Source: a bacterium
GTDB lineage: Bacteria; Pseudomonadota; Alphaproteobacteria; Micavibrionales; UBA2020
NCBI GenBank assembly: GCA_029945425.1
Contig: JAQSDV010000002.1
Span: 582,567 to 646,566, forward strand
Direction of reading: 5' to 3'
Length of the DNA stretch: 64,000 nucleotides
Shown: one piece after another, positions 14,795 to 24,706 of the stretch
How positions within the stretch are numbered: position 1 is the first letter of the stretch
Layout: every line of letters begins with the position of its first letter
Program-made: the position numbers and the translations under genes
Notes under the pieces: model-generated
Databases searched by the model: none
What the model was told of the DNA's origin: nothing
What the model saw: only the letters and a program-made list of their open reading frames with translations

Positions 14795-16648
14795 ATGAAC
14801 CAGGTCAACGAACTCAACCTCGCCGCCAAAGGAATGATCGAACAAAAACGCTTCGACGAGGCGCGCAAGACGCTGGAACAATCGCTGGCGGTGCAAAAGA
14901 ATCCCGTCGCCTACCGCTATATGGGCGTGCTGTGCCGCTTCACCAAGCAATTGCCGGAGGCGCTTGTCTGGCATCAGGAATCCCTAAAACTGGCGCCCGA
15001 AGACCCCGCGACCCTGTCGCAGCTGGCGGAAACATTTTTTGATGCGGGCGACTTTCTGCAGGCTTGCGCCTATTATGCCTTCGCCATACGTCATGACCCC
15101 GCGAACATTGCCTATCTGGAACGCTTCATTGGCATGAGCCAGCGCGTCAACTTCGTCAATTACAGCGAAGTGGTCGAGGATGCGATCGTTACTTGCCTGA
15201 AAACACAGCAGATCGACGTGTATCCGCTGCAGGCGTTATGGTTCAACACCTTCCTGCTGCATCCCGCGCTGCAACCGCTTTACGCGCCGTCCAAGGGCTT
15301 GCTGGGTGGATTGTTCGGCAAGACCGCGCCAGAAACGCTTTCTGCTGGAATCGCATTAAAACCGCTATTGTCGCCGTTTTTCCTGCTCGGCTTGCGATAC
15401 CTCACGATTTTCAACCTTGAATTCGAAAATTTCATCGCCCGCCTGCGCCGCACGCTGTTGCAGGACACAGATACAACTGCCGCCGCGCTTGGAAAGGATG
15501 GTTTCGCGCAACTGGCGGGTGCGGTGTCGCATTACGCGTATAATACTGAATACATCCTCGTCCCGACGCCAGCCGAAACGGCGCAGACCGAAAACCTTAA
15601 ACAGAAAATTACGTCGCAACCGGACGCGCATCTGGTTGCGCTTTACGCCTGCTACGCGCCGCTACATCTGCTCCCGAATGCAAAAGAAATTGAAGCAACG
15701 CTGGCGCAATCTCCCGTTTCAGACGTCATTGCCCAGCAGCTGACCGAGCATTTTGCGCTTCAGGCGCGCCGCCTTGAAATTCCCGCCATCACCAGCATCG
15801 ATGACGAAGTATCGAAACTGGTGCGCGAGCAGTACGAGGAATCGCCCTACCCCAAATGGGGCAAACTGCCGAAATGGCTGGTGGTGGAAAAACCTGCCGC
15901 CGCGCTACAGCAAAAAGGCGCGCAGATTCTGGTTGCTGGATGCGGCACGGGGCACGAGGCGCTGCAATACGCCGTATTGTTCCCAGAAGCGGAAGTGCTG
16001 GCGGTCGATCTCAGCCTCACCAGCATGGCCTATGGCATGGGCAAGGCCCGCGAATTCGGCATCACCAATATTACCTTCCGTCAGGCGGATATCCTGCGTC
16101 TTGGTGAAATCGGGCGGCAGTTCGATTGCATCGTGTCGGGCGGGGTGTTGCATCATATCAAGGATATGTTCCGCGCCTGGGAAGTGCTGACCGGCATGTT
16201 GAAGCCGGGCGGCGTCATGAAAATCGCGCTTTACAGCCGCACCGCGCGGCGCAACCTGATTGCCTGCCACGACATCATCCGCAAAAGCTATCCGGGGCTT
16301 GACCTCGCGGGCATGCGCGATTTCCGTCACAACAGCGACAAGATCGTTGGCAAAAAACTGGTCGCGAGCCTGAGCGGGTTCGAAGATTACTATCACCTGT
16401 CGATGTACCGCGACATGATGTTCCATGTGCAGGAACGCAACCTGAACCTTGATGAAATTTCGGACATGCTGGATAAATTGGGTCTCAGCTTCCTCGAATT
16501 CAGCCTGCCGCAACCCGTGAAGGCGCAGTATGCATCGGCCTTCCCCAATGAAGCTGCGGGCGGCACATTGGCGCATTGGACATCATTTGAAAAGGCCGCG
16601 CCGGATACGTTCAAGGCCTGCTATATCTTCTGGTGCCGGAAAAACTAG
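14795..16648 (+). CDS. TPR-methyltransferase fusion protein, copy 2
   Basis: A 617-residue paralogue of the gene just upstream. Both have the same order: TPR-like helices (here residues about 5-110), a helical middle, the very conserved linker VREQYEESPYP, and a methyltransferase domain with motif I ILVAGCGTGHEA near 379, AVDLSLTSMAYG and IVSGGVLHHIKD. Both end in a YxFWCRK string. The ATG at 14795 has AGGA 6 bases upstream and the gap to copy 1 is only 19 bases, so they are cotranscribed. Tandem duplication followed by divergence is the simplest history; a heterodimer or two related substrates are possible. The family is seen in environmental Alphaproteobacteria, but I know of no assigned function. 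Confidence 0.85.
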   Translation: MNQVNELNLAAKGMIEQKRFDEARKTLEQSLAVQKNPVAYRYMGVLCRFTKQLPEALVWHQESLKLAPEDPATLSQLAETFFDAGDFLQACAYYAFAIRHDPANIAYLERFIGMSQRVNFVNYSEVVEDAIVTCLKTQQIDVYPLQALWFNTFLLHPALQPLYAPSKGLLGGLFGKTAPETLSAGIALKPLLSPFFLLGLRYLTIFNLEFENFIARLRRTLLQDTDTTAAALGKDGFAQLAGAVSHYAYNTEYILVPTPAETAQTENLKQKITSQPDAHLVALYACYAPLHLLPNAKEIEATLAQSPVSDVIAQQLTEHFALQARRLEIPAITSIDDEVSKLVREQYEESPYPKWGKLPKWLVVEKPAAALQQKGAQILVAGCGTGHEALQYAVLFPEAEVLAVDLSLTSMAYGMGKAREFGITNITFRQADILRLGEIGRQFDCIVSGGVLHHIKDMFRAWEVLTGMLKPGGVMKIALYSRTARRNLIACHDIIRKSYPGLDLAGMRDFRHNSDKIVGKKLVASLSGFEDYYHLSMYRDMMFHVQERNLNLDEISDMLDKLGLSFLEFSLPQPVKAQYASAFPNEAAGGTLAHWTSFEKAAPDTFKACYIFWCRKN

Positions 16649-16695
16649 CCTATTAACATATTCCGGTATTTTCGGATGAACCTGCGTTAAAGCAG

Positions 16696-16724
16696 TTGCA
16701 TATGAAATACGCGAATTTTATCCT
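16696..16724 (+). promoter_or_regulatory. Putative sigma-70 promoter of fumC with flanking direct repeat
   Basis: TTGCAT at 16696-16701 and TATCCT at 16719-16724 are 17 bases apart, 43 bases before the fumC ATG. The 10-base string CCTGCGTTAA occurs at 16681-16690 and again at 16722-16731, bracketing the promoter 41 bases apart, which is about four helical turns. The second copy overlaps the -10 box, as an operator might. Confidence 0.5.
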
Positions 16725-16766
16725 GCGTTAACGAACCCGGCGGCCTTCAATAAAGGAAAACAAAAA

Positions 16767-18203
16767 ATGGTAAAATCCTCCTCCATGAAAAACGGCGCTG
16801 CGCCCAAAGACGCTGGCGTGCGCATTGAAACAGATTCCATGGGCGAGGTCGAGGTTTCGGCGCGCAAATACTGGGGCGCGCAAACGCAGCGGTCGCTGCA
16901 GAATTTCAAGATCGGGGTCGAGCGCATGCCGCTCCCCCTCGTCCGCGCGCTGGGCGTGCAGAAAAAGGCGGCGGCGCTCGCGAATATCGAACTGAAAATC
17001 CTCGACGCGAAAATCGGCGCGGCGATCATTGATGCCGCCGAAGAAGTAATGGAAGGCACGCTGAACGAACATTTCCCCCTCGTCGTCTGGCAGACCGGTT
17101 CCGGCACGCAGACCAACATGAACATCAACGAAGTCGTTTCCAACCGCGCGATCGAAATCATGGGCGGCGAAATGGGCTCGAAGAAACCTGTCCATCCGAA
17201 CGACCATGTCAACATGGGCCAGTCGTCCAACGACACCTTCCCGACCGTGATGCACATTGCGGCGGTCGAGCAGATCACCCATGAACTGCTGCCCGCCATG
17301 GAAAAACTGACCAAGGCGCTGGCGAAAAAATCGAAAGAATTTTCGAAAATCATCAAGATCGGCCGCACGCATTTGCAGGATGCGACGCCCGTCACGCTCG
17401 GCCAGGAATTTTCCGGTTACGCCGTGCAGGTGAAATACGGCATCGAGCGCGTGAAGGCATGCCTGCCCCGTCTGTCGCAACTGGCACAGGGCGGCACCGC
17501 CGTCGGCACCGGTCTCAACTGCAAGCGCGGCTTCGCGGCGCTGTTCGCCAAAAAAGTTTCCGAGATCACGCAACTGGAATTCACCACCGCCGAAAACAAG
17601 TTCGAGGCGATGGCCGCGCATGACGCGATCGTTGAAACCTCCGGCGCGCTGAATACCGTCGCCTGCTCGCTCATGAAGATCGCGAACGATATCCGCCTGC
17701 TCGGCTCCGGCCCCCGCTGCGGCATCGGCGAGATCCACCTGCCCGAAAACGAACCCGGCTCATCCATCATGCCGGGCAAGGTCAACCCGACCCAGTCGGA
17801 AGCCATGACGATGGTCTGTGCGCAGATCATGGGCAACCACACCACCATTTCAATCGCGGGCAGCAACGGCCATTTCGAGCTGAACGTGTTCAAGCCGGTG
17901 ATGATCTATAACCTGCTGCAGTCGATCCGCCTGCTGTCCGATGCCTCCAACAGCTTTACGGATAATTGCGTTGTCGGGATCGAGGCGAACACCGACCGCA
18001 TCAAGAAACTGCTGGATGAAAGCCTGATGTTGGTTACCGCGCTGAACCCCGTCATTGGATATGACAATGCCGCCAAGATCGCCAAAAAGGCGCTGCGCGA
18101 AGACAAGACATTGAAACAAGCCGCAATTGCGCTTAAACTTTTAACATCGGAGGCTTTCGATGAAGCCGTCCGCCCCGAGAATATGATTGGTCCGAAGGAT
18201 TAA
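16767..18203 (+). CDS. fumC: Fumarate hydratase, class II
   Basis: The enzyme interconverts fumarate and malate in the tricarboxylic acid cycle, as a homotetramer without iron-sulfur cluster. The superfamily signature [11 protein letters not shown] is at residues 331-341; the catalytic-site elements [21 protein letters not shown] and [10 protein letters not shown] (with the general His near 201) are all present. At 478 residues it is about 15 longer than typical because of a short N-terminal extension before [18 protein letters not shown] 9 bases before the ATG supports the start. The RHH protein begins three bases after its stop. A promoter with a flanking direct repeat lies just upstream. 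Confidence 0.97.
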   Translation: MVKSSSMKNGAAPKDAGVRIETDSMGEVEVSARKYWGAQTQRSLQNFKIGVERMPLPLVRALGVQKKAAALANIELKILDAKIGAAIIDAAEEVMEGTLNEHFPLVVWQTGSGTQTNMNINEVVSNRAIEIMGGEMGSKKPVHPNDHVNMGQSSNDTFPTVMHIAAVEQITHELLPAMEKLTKALAKKSKEFSKIIKIGRTHLQDATPVTLGQEFSGYAVQVKYGIERVKACLPRLSQLAQGGTAVGTGLNCKRGFAALFAKKVSEITQLEFTTAENKFEAMAAHDAIVETSGALNTVACSLMKIANDIRLLGSGPRCGIGEIHLPENEPGSSIMPGKVNPTQSEAMTMVCAQIMGNHTTISIAGSNGHFELNVFKPVMIYNLLQSIRLLSDASNSFTDNCVVGIEANTDRIKKLLDESLMLVTALNPVIGYDNAAKIAKKALREDKTLKQAAIALKLLTSEAFDEAVRPENMIGPKD

Positions 18204-18206
18204 AAA

Positions 18207-18443
18207 GTGCCACGTCGTTTATCCCAGAAACATTCCGTTACGGTAGCCGGCCACCGCACAAGCATCACGCTTGAAGTCGCGTTTTGGGAATCCCTCAAGG
18301 AAATCGCGATCGCGAAAAGCAAATCGGTGAATTGCCTGATTGCGGAGATCGACGTCGCCCAGCCGGAAAACCTGTCGAGCGCGCTGCGCGTTTACATCCT
18401 CGACTTCTACAAGCACCCCGAGCTGCATAGCGCCTCGAAGTAA
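18207..18443 (+). CDS. Ribbon-helix-helix domain protein
   Basis: A 78-residue protein that fits the small alphaproteobacterial RHH family: KHSVTVAGHRTSITLEVAFWE forms the strand and first helix, VNCLIAEIDVAQPENLSSALRVYIL the second helix and tail. RHH proteins bind DNA as dimers through the beta-ribbon. It starts with GTG three bases after fumC and probably shares its transcript. Homologues are often found next to fumC in Alphaproteobacteria, which suggests a link with central metabolism, but a target is not known. Confidence 0.85.
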   Translation: MPRRLSQKHSVTVAGHRTSITLEVAFWESLKEIAIAKSKSVNCLIAEIDVAQPENLSSALRVYILDFYKHPELHSASK

Positions 18444-18449
18444 CCTTTC

Positions 18450-21400
18450 CTATTCCAGTATTTCATCCTCGCTCGGCGTCTCTGCAGGCGGCGGATTAGC
18501 CGACGGCATTTCCGGCGGCTGTTCACCGCGCAAGCCTTCCGGCTGCTCCGGTTCCGGCGGCAGCGCGTTGAGACGGTCCAGCACGCCCTTCATCCCTTCC
18601 GCGCCGTTTGCGGGCGGTGTGGCGACAGTGTCAGGCGTTGCAGGTTGCGGGGGCAGCGGTTCGGCCTGCGTTCCGGTATCGCCCAGTTCTTCGGTTTCAA
18701 TCGGAATATTATTAATGATGTTGCCGGTGCCTTCGCCGGTATCCGCTTCGGGCGTTGCAGATGCGGGCGGCAAATATTGTTCCTCGTCGGGCGTGCGCGA
18801 TTGCGGCATGCCGGGCTGCATCGGTTGTACATCGGGCGAAAGCTGTTGTTCAGGCATGGCAGCGGCGGCTTCGGGCACAATGACGGCGGGTTCCGGCGCG
18901 GCATTCGTGGTCAGCCAGATTTCAACCGGTTTCACACCCACGTTATAATCGGGCGCCTTGCCCATCTCGCCGGAGCGGGTGACGGTGAAAGACGGGAAAC
19001 CCGTGATGCCCTTCAACTGGATATCCGCCTTGGTATGGAAGGTTTCGGGTTGCAGGTCGAACGCGCCGCTCACGCTCGTCACGGCATCGGCATTCTGCAG
19101 GCGCAGTTTCTCGATCGTGATTTTCGCATCGCCGATTTTCAATGCGGCATCCACGTTTCTATAGGTCGTATCTTCGGACCGCAGCGTCTTGGTGAAATCG
19201 CCCGCTAGATTTTCTGCGCGGCTGCCCTTGGTGTCGTTAATAAAGCGGCCGGCGGCGCGCGGGCTGAAATCCTGCACCTTCAGGCTTGTCGCCTTGATGG
19301 TCAGGTCGCCGTCGATGCCGTGGAACCAGTTTTTGTCCTGTGCCTTGCTATCCTCGGCAATATCCATCGTGATATCGCCCTGCCCCAGCGTGAAGCCTTT
19401 CATTTCCATCAGGTCGGCCAGTTGCTGCAAATCGGCGTTGGTGACGGTGCCTTTTAACGTGCCGTGCCAGCTGCCATCTTTACGCGAAGCAGTAGTTTCC
19501 GCCGCGACTGCGCCGCCCCACAACTCGCCCTTCATGTCGGATACCTTGATTTCATCGGGCGCGGCATTCAATAGCAATTCGGCATTGGCAATATCATTGC
19601 TGCGCCAGACGAGTTTCTGCGATTTCAGGCGCAGTTCAAGCGCGTCTTGCAGTTTCCAGTCTTCCCAGACCCAGCGGTCAAAATCGATCTCGGGCGCGGT
19701 CAGGTCGCCGACGTATTTTCCATCGCGACGGCCCAGCGTGCCTGTCACGTCACCCGCCTTGATGTTGTCGAACTGGTAGGTGCTGCGCGTGCCATTCAGT
19801 TTCGCGCTGAAGGGGAATTTGCTGTCTTCGGCAAAAAGGCGGTCGACAGGCAAGCCGATTTGCGCCCACGTCGCGTTTTTCATTTCGACATTGTTCACAT
19901 AGGAATATGTGCCCTGGTTGCCTGCGGTCGCGGTGCCTGAAAGCGACACATCGCCGCCCTGCGAAACGCCTTCAGCCGTAAATGTATAGGCCTTGGCATC
20001 GCCCTTTACATGGCCCTTCAGCGTGGCGGAATTCGAACCCCAAAGCGGCGGCGGAATTTCTACGCCATAGCCGGACAATCCGCCCAGCTGGGAAACCTTC
20101 ACTCCGTAATCCATATCCATGCCAGCAAGCGGATTGAGGGACCCGATATTTCCGCTGGATTCGAAATTACCATCATTCGCAAATGTGCCGGACATATTCT
20201 CGACTGCCAGCACGCCATCCGCAACCTTGCCCTTGAAAACAAAGTCACTGCCCGCGAGCGTGCCCTTGGTGAAATTCTTTACATGCAGCGTCAGCGCGGC
20301 ATCCGATGCCATCACCTTTTTCATGAAACCGGCATAATCGTCCGACAGCACCGACGTCACATCGGCCTTGTCGAGATTCAATATCGCATCGAATGCAGAG
20401 GCTTTGCCGCCGCGCTTGATATTCAGCACACCGGAAACCCCAGTCGTATCGTTGATTTTTCCGTTGATGTCAAACAGGCTGATGTCATCGCCCTTAATAT
20501 CTAGGCTGCCGGCCAGTTCCAGTTTTTTCACAAGACCGGCTGCGCCCAGCGATTTCAGGATGTTGGAATCCGGCAGCAGGTTGCCGCCAAGCATCTTTTG
20601 CGCGTCCTCGGTATTCACCTGTATCGAATAGGCGGCATATTTCGTTTGCGGCGTGACGACGCCCGCCATCTTCACTTTCGATTTTCCGGGCAGGTCGATC
20701 CGCAATTCCTTGATGGCCCATTCCTTGTCATTGCCGTCGATTGCCGCCGTCATACCCGGCAGCCATGCTCCGTTAAAAGTGACGCTGCGCGCCTTCACCT
20801 TCAGATGCGGCGTGAAGCCGGTGGGCAATTCGATAAAGCCCGGCTTGCCGGTAACCTTCAGATCGCTAGTGTCGAGATCCGCCGTCACTTCCGGCTTTTT
20901 ACCCGGCACAAAAACGATCGAGACGCTACCCTTCACATCGCCTTTCTTGCCGATCTTGCCCTTGATATCGGTCAGGGCAACCTCGCCTGTTTTCAGGTTG
21001 AGCATGGCGGTGACATCGGCAGGGTCGGTCATGAAACCAAGGCCGTTCAGGAATTCACTGTCGAACAGGCTGCCGAGAGTACCTTGCGCGACTGACACCT
21101 CACCCTGCAGACCCAAGCCCTGCGCGAAGTCGGCAACGCCGTTGAATTTAACTTGCGGCATATTTTCGACAGGCGTGAATGCAATGTTCAACGGTACAGG
21201 AACCCCGCGTTCATATTTCCCCGTTCCTGCCTCGATGCCCACAACTGTATCTTTGTAACGCATATCGCCCTTGATGCGATAAGGACCGGCCAGCGTATCG
21301 GCAGAGGTTGCGAGGTTCAGGTTATCGACCTGCCACTCCGTGCCTGTTGCGTGATCGAGGTAATGCAATGTGCCGCCGGTCATACTGACCTGGCTCAACC

Positions 21401-21830
21401 GCACAGCCTCCGCATTCGGGCCGCTGCTTTCGCCTTCGGTAAAAACACCCGTCCAGTTCGTCGTGCCGTCTGCCAGCGTTTCGAAGTTCAGTTCAGGCGC
21501 ATCAAGGTTGATCGTTTCAATCTCGTAGCGACCTTGCAGCAGCGGGCCCAGCTTCATGCGCGCTTCCAGCTGTTTCAGCTTCATCAAATGTGGGGCTTTT
21601 GCGCCCTCGATATTTGCGAGCGTGACGTCCTCCAGCACAATCTGGGGGTTAGGCAGGATGCGGAACGATACCTTGCCGCCCACATCCATTTTGCGGGCGA
21701 TATAAGGCTCCAGCTGTGCGACGATTTGGTCCTTGTGCTTGCTCCAGTCGATAAAACCGGGCGCGACAAGCGCGATAGCGCCCAGAAAGAGCGACAGGAA
21801 AAACAGGTATGCAACGGCCTTCTTCATCAT
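18450..21830 (-). CDS. AsmA-family envelope protein
   Basis: About 1126 residues. An N-terminal membrane anchor (MMKKAVAYLFFLSLFLGAIALV) is followed by the AsmA N-terminal domain (residues about 25-200: GKVSFRILPNPQIVLEDVTLAN, then TINLDAPELNFE), long beta-rich repeats, an AsmA C-terminal domain near 800-970, and a Pro/Glu/Ala-rich tail of about 130 residues. AsmA-like proteins form periplasmic grooves thought to move or check lipids between the membranes. The start at 21830 is set by a four-base ATGA overlap with lpxB and by GGAAG 8 bases upstream. It is the last gene of the lipid A cluster and ends six bases from the convergent RHH gene. A role in outer-membrane lipid transport fits the context. 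Confidence 0.9.
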   Translation of the reverse strand: MMKKAVAYLFFLSLFLGAIALVAPGFIDWSKHKDQIVAQLEPYIARKMDVGGKVSFRILPNPQIVLEDVTLANIEGAKAPHLMKLKQLEARMKLGPLLQGRYEIETINLDAPELNFETLADGTTNWTGVFTEGESSGPNAEAVRLSQVSMTGGTLHYLDHATGTEWQVDNLNLATSADTLAGPYRIKGDMRYKDTVVGIEAGTGKYERGVPVPLNIAFTPVENMPQVKFNGVADFAQGLGLQGEVSVAQGTLGSLFDSEFLNGLGFMTDPADVTAMLNLKTGEVALTDIKGKIGKKGDVKGSVSIVFVPGKKPEVTADLDTSDLKVTGKPGFIELPTGFTPHLKVKARSVTFNGAWLPGMTAAIDGNDKEWAIKELRIDLPGKSKVKMAGVVTPQTKYAAYSIQVNTEDAQKMLGGNLLPDSNILKSLGAAGLVKKLELAGSLDIKGDDISLFDINGKINDTTGVSGVLNIKRGGKASAFDAILNLDKADVTSVLSDDYAGFMKKVMASDAALTLHVKNFTKGTLAGSDFVFKGKVADGVLAVENMSGTFANDGNFESSGNIGSLNPLAGMDMDYGVKVSQLGGLSGYGVEIPPPLWGSNSATLKGHVKGDAKAYTFTAEGVSQGGDVSLSGTATAGNQGTYSYVNNVEMKNATWAQIGLPVDRLFAEDSKFPFSAKLNGTRSTYQFDNIKAGDVTGTLGRRDGKYVGDLTAPEIDFDRWVWEDWKLQDALELRLKSQKLVWRSNDIANAELLLNAAPDEIKVSDMKGELWGGAVAAETTASRKDGSWHGTLKGTVTNADLQQLADLMEMKGFTLGQGDITMDIAEDSKAQDKNWFHGIDGDLTIKATSLKVQDFSPRAAGRFINDTKGSRAENLAGDFTKTLRSEDTTYRNVDAALKIGDAKITIEKLRLQNADAVTSVSGAFDLQPETFHTKADIQLKGITGFPSFTVTRSGEMGKAPDYNVGVKPVEIWLTTNAAPEPAVIVPEAAAAMPEQQLSPDVQPMQPGMPQSRTPDEEQYLPPASATPEADTGEGTGNIINNIPIETEELGDTGTQAEPLPPQPATPDTVATPPANGAEGMKGVLDRLNALPPEPEQPEGLRGEQPPEMPSANPPPAETPSEDEILE

Positions 21831-22999
21831 GACGCGGTCTTCCACTTTTCAATCACGCCCAGCACGGCTTGCGACGCCTTTTGCCCGGGCGTTTCGGGAT
21901 CGCCGAGACCGATCTTGATCAGCGCCTCGCGGAAATCCATCAGCTGCGCAACGCGGCTTTCCTTGTCACCCATCAGGCGCAGCAATTCTTTCGACATCGG
22001 GCCGGGCTCACATTGTTCCAGCAACAATTCCGGCACGACGGGGCGTTTCAGCAAAATGTTGACGAGGTTGACATACGGCGTCTTGATCAGCCGCTTTGCC
22101 CACCATGCCGAAATCGGGCTGAGTTTATAGGCAATAATATGTGGGGTGTCCGACACCGCAAGTTCCAGCGACACCGTGCCGGATGCAGCAATCGCAATCA
22201 CGCTCGCGGCGAAGCAGTCGAATTTTTCTTCCTCGGAATAAACAAGGATCGGGTTGATACCCTTGCCGTGAAAGAATTTATCGATGGTATCTTTCAGGTG
22301 CGGCAGCGTCGGGATCACGATGACGGCATTGTGCTTGTTGCGCAGCACGATATCGGCGGCATCACAGAATTTATCGAGCAACCGCGACAACTCGCTCATG
22401 CGGCTGCCGGGCAGCATGCAGAGGATCGGCTGGTCGGGTTTCAATCCATGTTTTTGGCGGAAGCGTTCGCCGTCGCCGCGGTTTTCACGTTCCACAACAG
22501 GATGTCCGACAAATGTGGAGGCAAGGCCGTGACGTTCGAAATACGGCGGTTCAAACGGCAGCAGGGTCAAAAGATGGTCGAGGAATTTCGACACTTTTTC
22601 CGCCCTGCCCGGCCGCCATGCCCAGACGCTGGGTGCGACGTAATGGATAAAGGGAACGCCCTTGGATTTGGAGCGCGCTTTTTTCACGACGCGGAAACAG
22701 AAATCGGGAGAGTCGATGGTAATGACGGCATCCGGCTTCTGCCTGATGATTTCCTTGGAGGTCTGGCGGATGCGGCCCAAAATCGACAATGCGCGCGGCA
22801 GGACTTCGGCAAGTCCCATGACCGATAATTCCTGCATCGGGAACAGGCTGGTTAGCCCTTCGGACGCCATGCGACGCCCGCCGACGCCGGTGAATTGCGC
22901 GTCAGGATGCGTCAGTTTCAACGCGCGCATGAGGTTGCCACCGAGCAGGTCGCCCGACGCCTCGCCCGCGATGATGAAAATGCGGAGCGGTGCGGTCAT
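21827..22999 (-). CDS. lpxB: Lipid-A-disaccharide synthase
   Basis: A 390-residue peripheral membrane glycosyltransferase (family GT19) that joins UDP-diacylglucosamine with lipid X to make the disaccharide core of lipid A. The N-terminus RIFIIAGEASGDLLGGNLMRAL and GVGGRRM motif, then FIHYVAPSVWAWRPGR and the donor-site region AASGTVSLELAVSDTPHIIAYK are all typical. Length is normal. It overlaps lpxI by four bases upstream and the AsmA gene by four bases downstream. Confidence 0.97.
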   Translation of the reverse strand: MTAPLRIFIIAGEASGDLLGGNLMRALKLTHPDAQFTGVGGRRMASEGLTSLFPMQELSVMGLAEVLPRALSILGRIRQTSKEIIRQKPDAVITIDSPDFCFRVVKKARSKSKGVPFIHYVAPSVWAWRPGRAEKVSKFLDHLLTLLPFEPPYFERHGLASTFVGHPVVERENRGDGERFRQKHGLKPDQPILCMLPGSRMSELSRLLDKFCDAADIVLRNKHNAVIVIPTLPHLKDTIDKFFHGKGINPILVYSEEEKFDCFAASVIAIAASGTVSLELAVSDTPHIIAYKLSPISAWWAKRLIKTPYVNLVNILLKRPVVPELLLEQCEPGPMSKELLRLMGDKESRVAQLMDFREALIKIGLGDPETPGQKASQAVLGVIEKWKTAS

Positions 23000-23808
23000 G
23001 CGCGGAATCCCATGATGAAAAGTCCCAGTTTGTCGGCGGCAGATATCACCGCCTCGCGGTCGAGCAGCAGCGACGCGCCCGATTCAGCCGCGATGCCCTG
23101 CAGCCCTGCTTCGAACGCGCGGCGCACGGTGCGCAACCCGATTGCGGGAAGGTCCATGCGTTTGTCCTGCTGCGGTTTGCAGGATTTCACCAGCACGCCG
23201 CCTTTACCCTTGCGTTTCAGCTTGCGGCAACGCTCAAGCAACGCATCTGTGCCTTCGACGGCTTCGATACCCAGCACAACGCCGCCCTGCACGACCGCCG
23301 CCTGCCCCACATCGAGGCGGCCAAGCGTTTTGGTGACGATGATGCCGAATTCGATATCGAGACGCGCTTCGTTGGACAGCAGCACATTGCCCAGCACGCC
23401 TTCGGGCGTGATCAGCGCGGGTTCGATTTCATGCGCGCCGATAACGGTGAAGCCGTCTTTTTCCAGCTCGCCGGCGACCGCCTTCAACAGACGGTCATCG
23501 CCGAGCGCATTAAGGCCAAGGCGCGCGAAAACCTGCATGGTGCGTAAATCCGGTCTCATTTCTGCAAGGCTGGGACGGCGGATATTGCCCGCCATGACGA
23601 GCGTATCGACGCCGTGTGATTTGAGGATGGATATTGCTTCGTTGGTAGCGCCCAGTTTCGACCATGCATGGTCGGTGCCGTTCAGGGTCGCGCTATCCGT
23701 CTGGCCTTTGAAGCCTAGCACGAAAAACGGGCGCTGGTCGCGCCTGCATGCATCGATCAGTTTTTTGGGGAGTCCCCCGCCGCCCGCAATAATACCGAGC
23801 CGCGACAT
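22996..23808 (-). CDS. lpxI: UDP-2,3-diacylglucosamine pyrophosphatase LpxI
   Basis: A 270-residue enzyme that cleaves UDP-diacylglucosamine to lipid X and UMP. It is the DUF1009-type LpxI, not the metallophosphatase LpxH: the start RLGIIAGGGGLPKKLIDAC, the internal RRPSLAEMRPDLRTMQ and AVVQGGVVLGIEAVEGTDALLERC pattern are diagnostic. LpxI replaces LpxH in most Alphaproteobacteria, and the place between lpxA and lpxB is the standard one. It overlaps lpxB by four bases and follows lpxA after three. Confidence 0.96.
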   Translation of the reverse strand: MSRLGIIAGGGGLPKKLIDACRRDQRPFFVLGFKGQTDSATLNGTDHAWSKLGATNEAISILKSHGVDTLVMAGNIRRPSLAEMRPDLRTMQVFARLGLNALGDDRLLKAVAGELEKDGFTVIGAHEIEPALITPEGVLGNVLLSNEARLDIEFGIIVTKTLGRLDVGQAAVVQGGVVLGIEAVEGTDALLERCRKLKRKGKGGVLVKSCKPQQDKRMDLPAIGLRTVRRAFEAGLQGIAAESGASLLLDREAVISAADKLGLFIMGFRA

Positions 23809-23811
23809 AGG

Positions 23812-24612
23812 TTACCCGGCCGTGCCCGTGCGGGGCTGCAGGACGGAGCGGCCTTCTTTCGCGCGGATGAATTCGATCACGCGCATGACGGTATGGTCTG
23901 CCTGATAATCGTTGGCGACGCGCGCGGTACGTTCCGCGAGCGTGCCCTGATTGTCGAACAGGTCCTTGAACGCCTTCATCAGGCCCTGAATCTGTTCCTT
24001 CGTATAACCGCGACGCTCCAGCCCGACATAGTTCAGTCCGGCAAGATGCGCGCGTTCGCCCTTCACGAGGCCGAAGGGGATCACATCGTATTCGACGCCC
24101 GACATGCCGCCGATCATGGCATAGGGGCCAATACGGACGAACTGGTGGATGGCGGACAGGCCACCGATGATCGCGTAGTCGCCCACTTCGACATGGCCCG
24201 CCAAAGTCGCGTTGTTGGCGAGGATGACGTTCGATCCGACGACGCAGTCATGCGCCACATGCGACGACATCATGAACAGGCAGTTATCACCGACAACCGT
24301 TTTCATCTTGTCGCCCGAGGTGCCGGGGTTCATCGTCACGTGTTCGCGGATCTTGTTGTTCTTGCCGATGATCAGCTCGGATTTTTCGCCCTTGAATTTC
24401 AGGTCCTGCGGCGCGGTGCCGAGCGATGCGAAAGGATAAACGATGGTATCGTCGCCGATGGTCGTGTAGCCGTCGACCACAACATGCGATTTCAATTCAA
24501 CGCGGTCGCCCAGTTTCACGTTGGGGCCGATAACACAATACGGGCCGATTTTCACATCGGCACCAAGTTGTGCGCCCTGTTCGATTACGGCGGTCGCGTG
24601 GATATTGGACAT
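23812..24612 (-). CDS. lpxA: Acyl-[ACP]--UDP-N-acetylglucosamine O-acyltransferase
   Basis: First enzyme of lipid A synthesis: it puts a hydroxyacyl chain from ACP on UDP-GlcNAc. The chain is a left-handed beta-helix of hexapeptide repeats (residues about 1-185, for example IGPYCVIGPNVKLGDRVELK) followed by a helical tail. The catalytic His is His121 in HVAHDC, matching His125 of E. coli. With the start at 24612 (MSNIHATA) the protein has 266 residues, close to the usual 262. Upstream in-frame ATGs at 24615 and 24630 are also possible. It follows fabZ in the usual lpxD-fabZ-lpxA order. Confidence 0.97.
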   Translation of the reverse strand: MSNIHATAVIEQGAQLGADVKIGPYCVIGPNVKLGDRVELKSHVVVDGYTTIGDDTIVYPFASLGTAPQDLKFKGEKSELIIGKNNKIREHVTMNPGTSGDKMKTVVGDNCLFMMSSHVAHDCVVGSNVILANNATLAGHVEVGDYAIIGGLSAIHQFVRIGPYAMIGGMSGVEYDVIPFGLVKGERAHLAGLNYVGLERRGYTKEQIQGLMKAFKDLFDNQGTLAERTARVANDYQADHTVMRVIEFIRAKEGRSVLQPRTGTAG

Positions 24613-24706
24613 CATCTTCTCCATCGTCATAAAACTGATTATATGTGTATCAACCCGTTGAATTCAGGGCAAATCACGGTCTATGACATAGTATTTCAGG
24701 GCTTTA

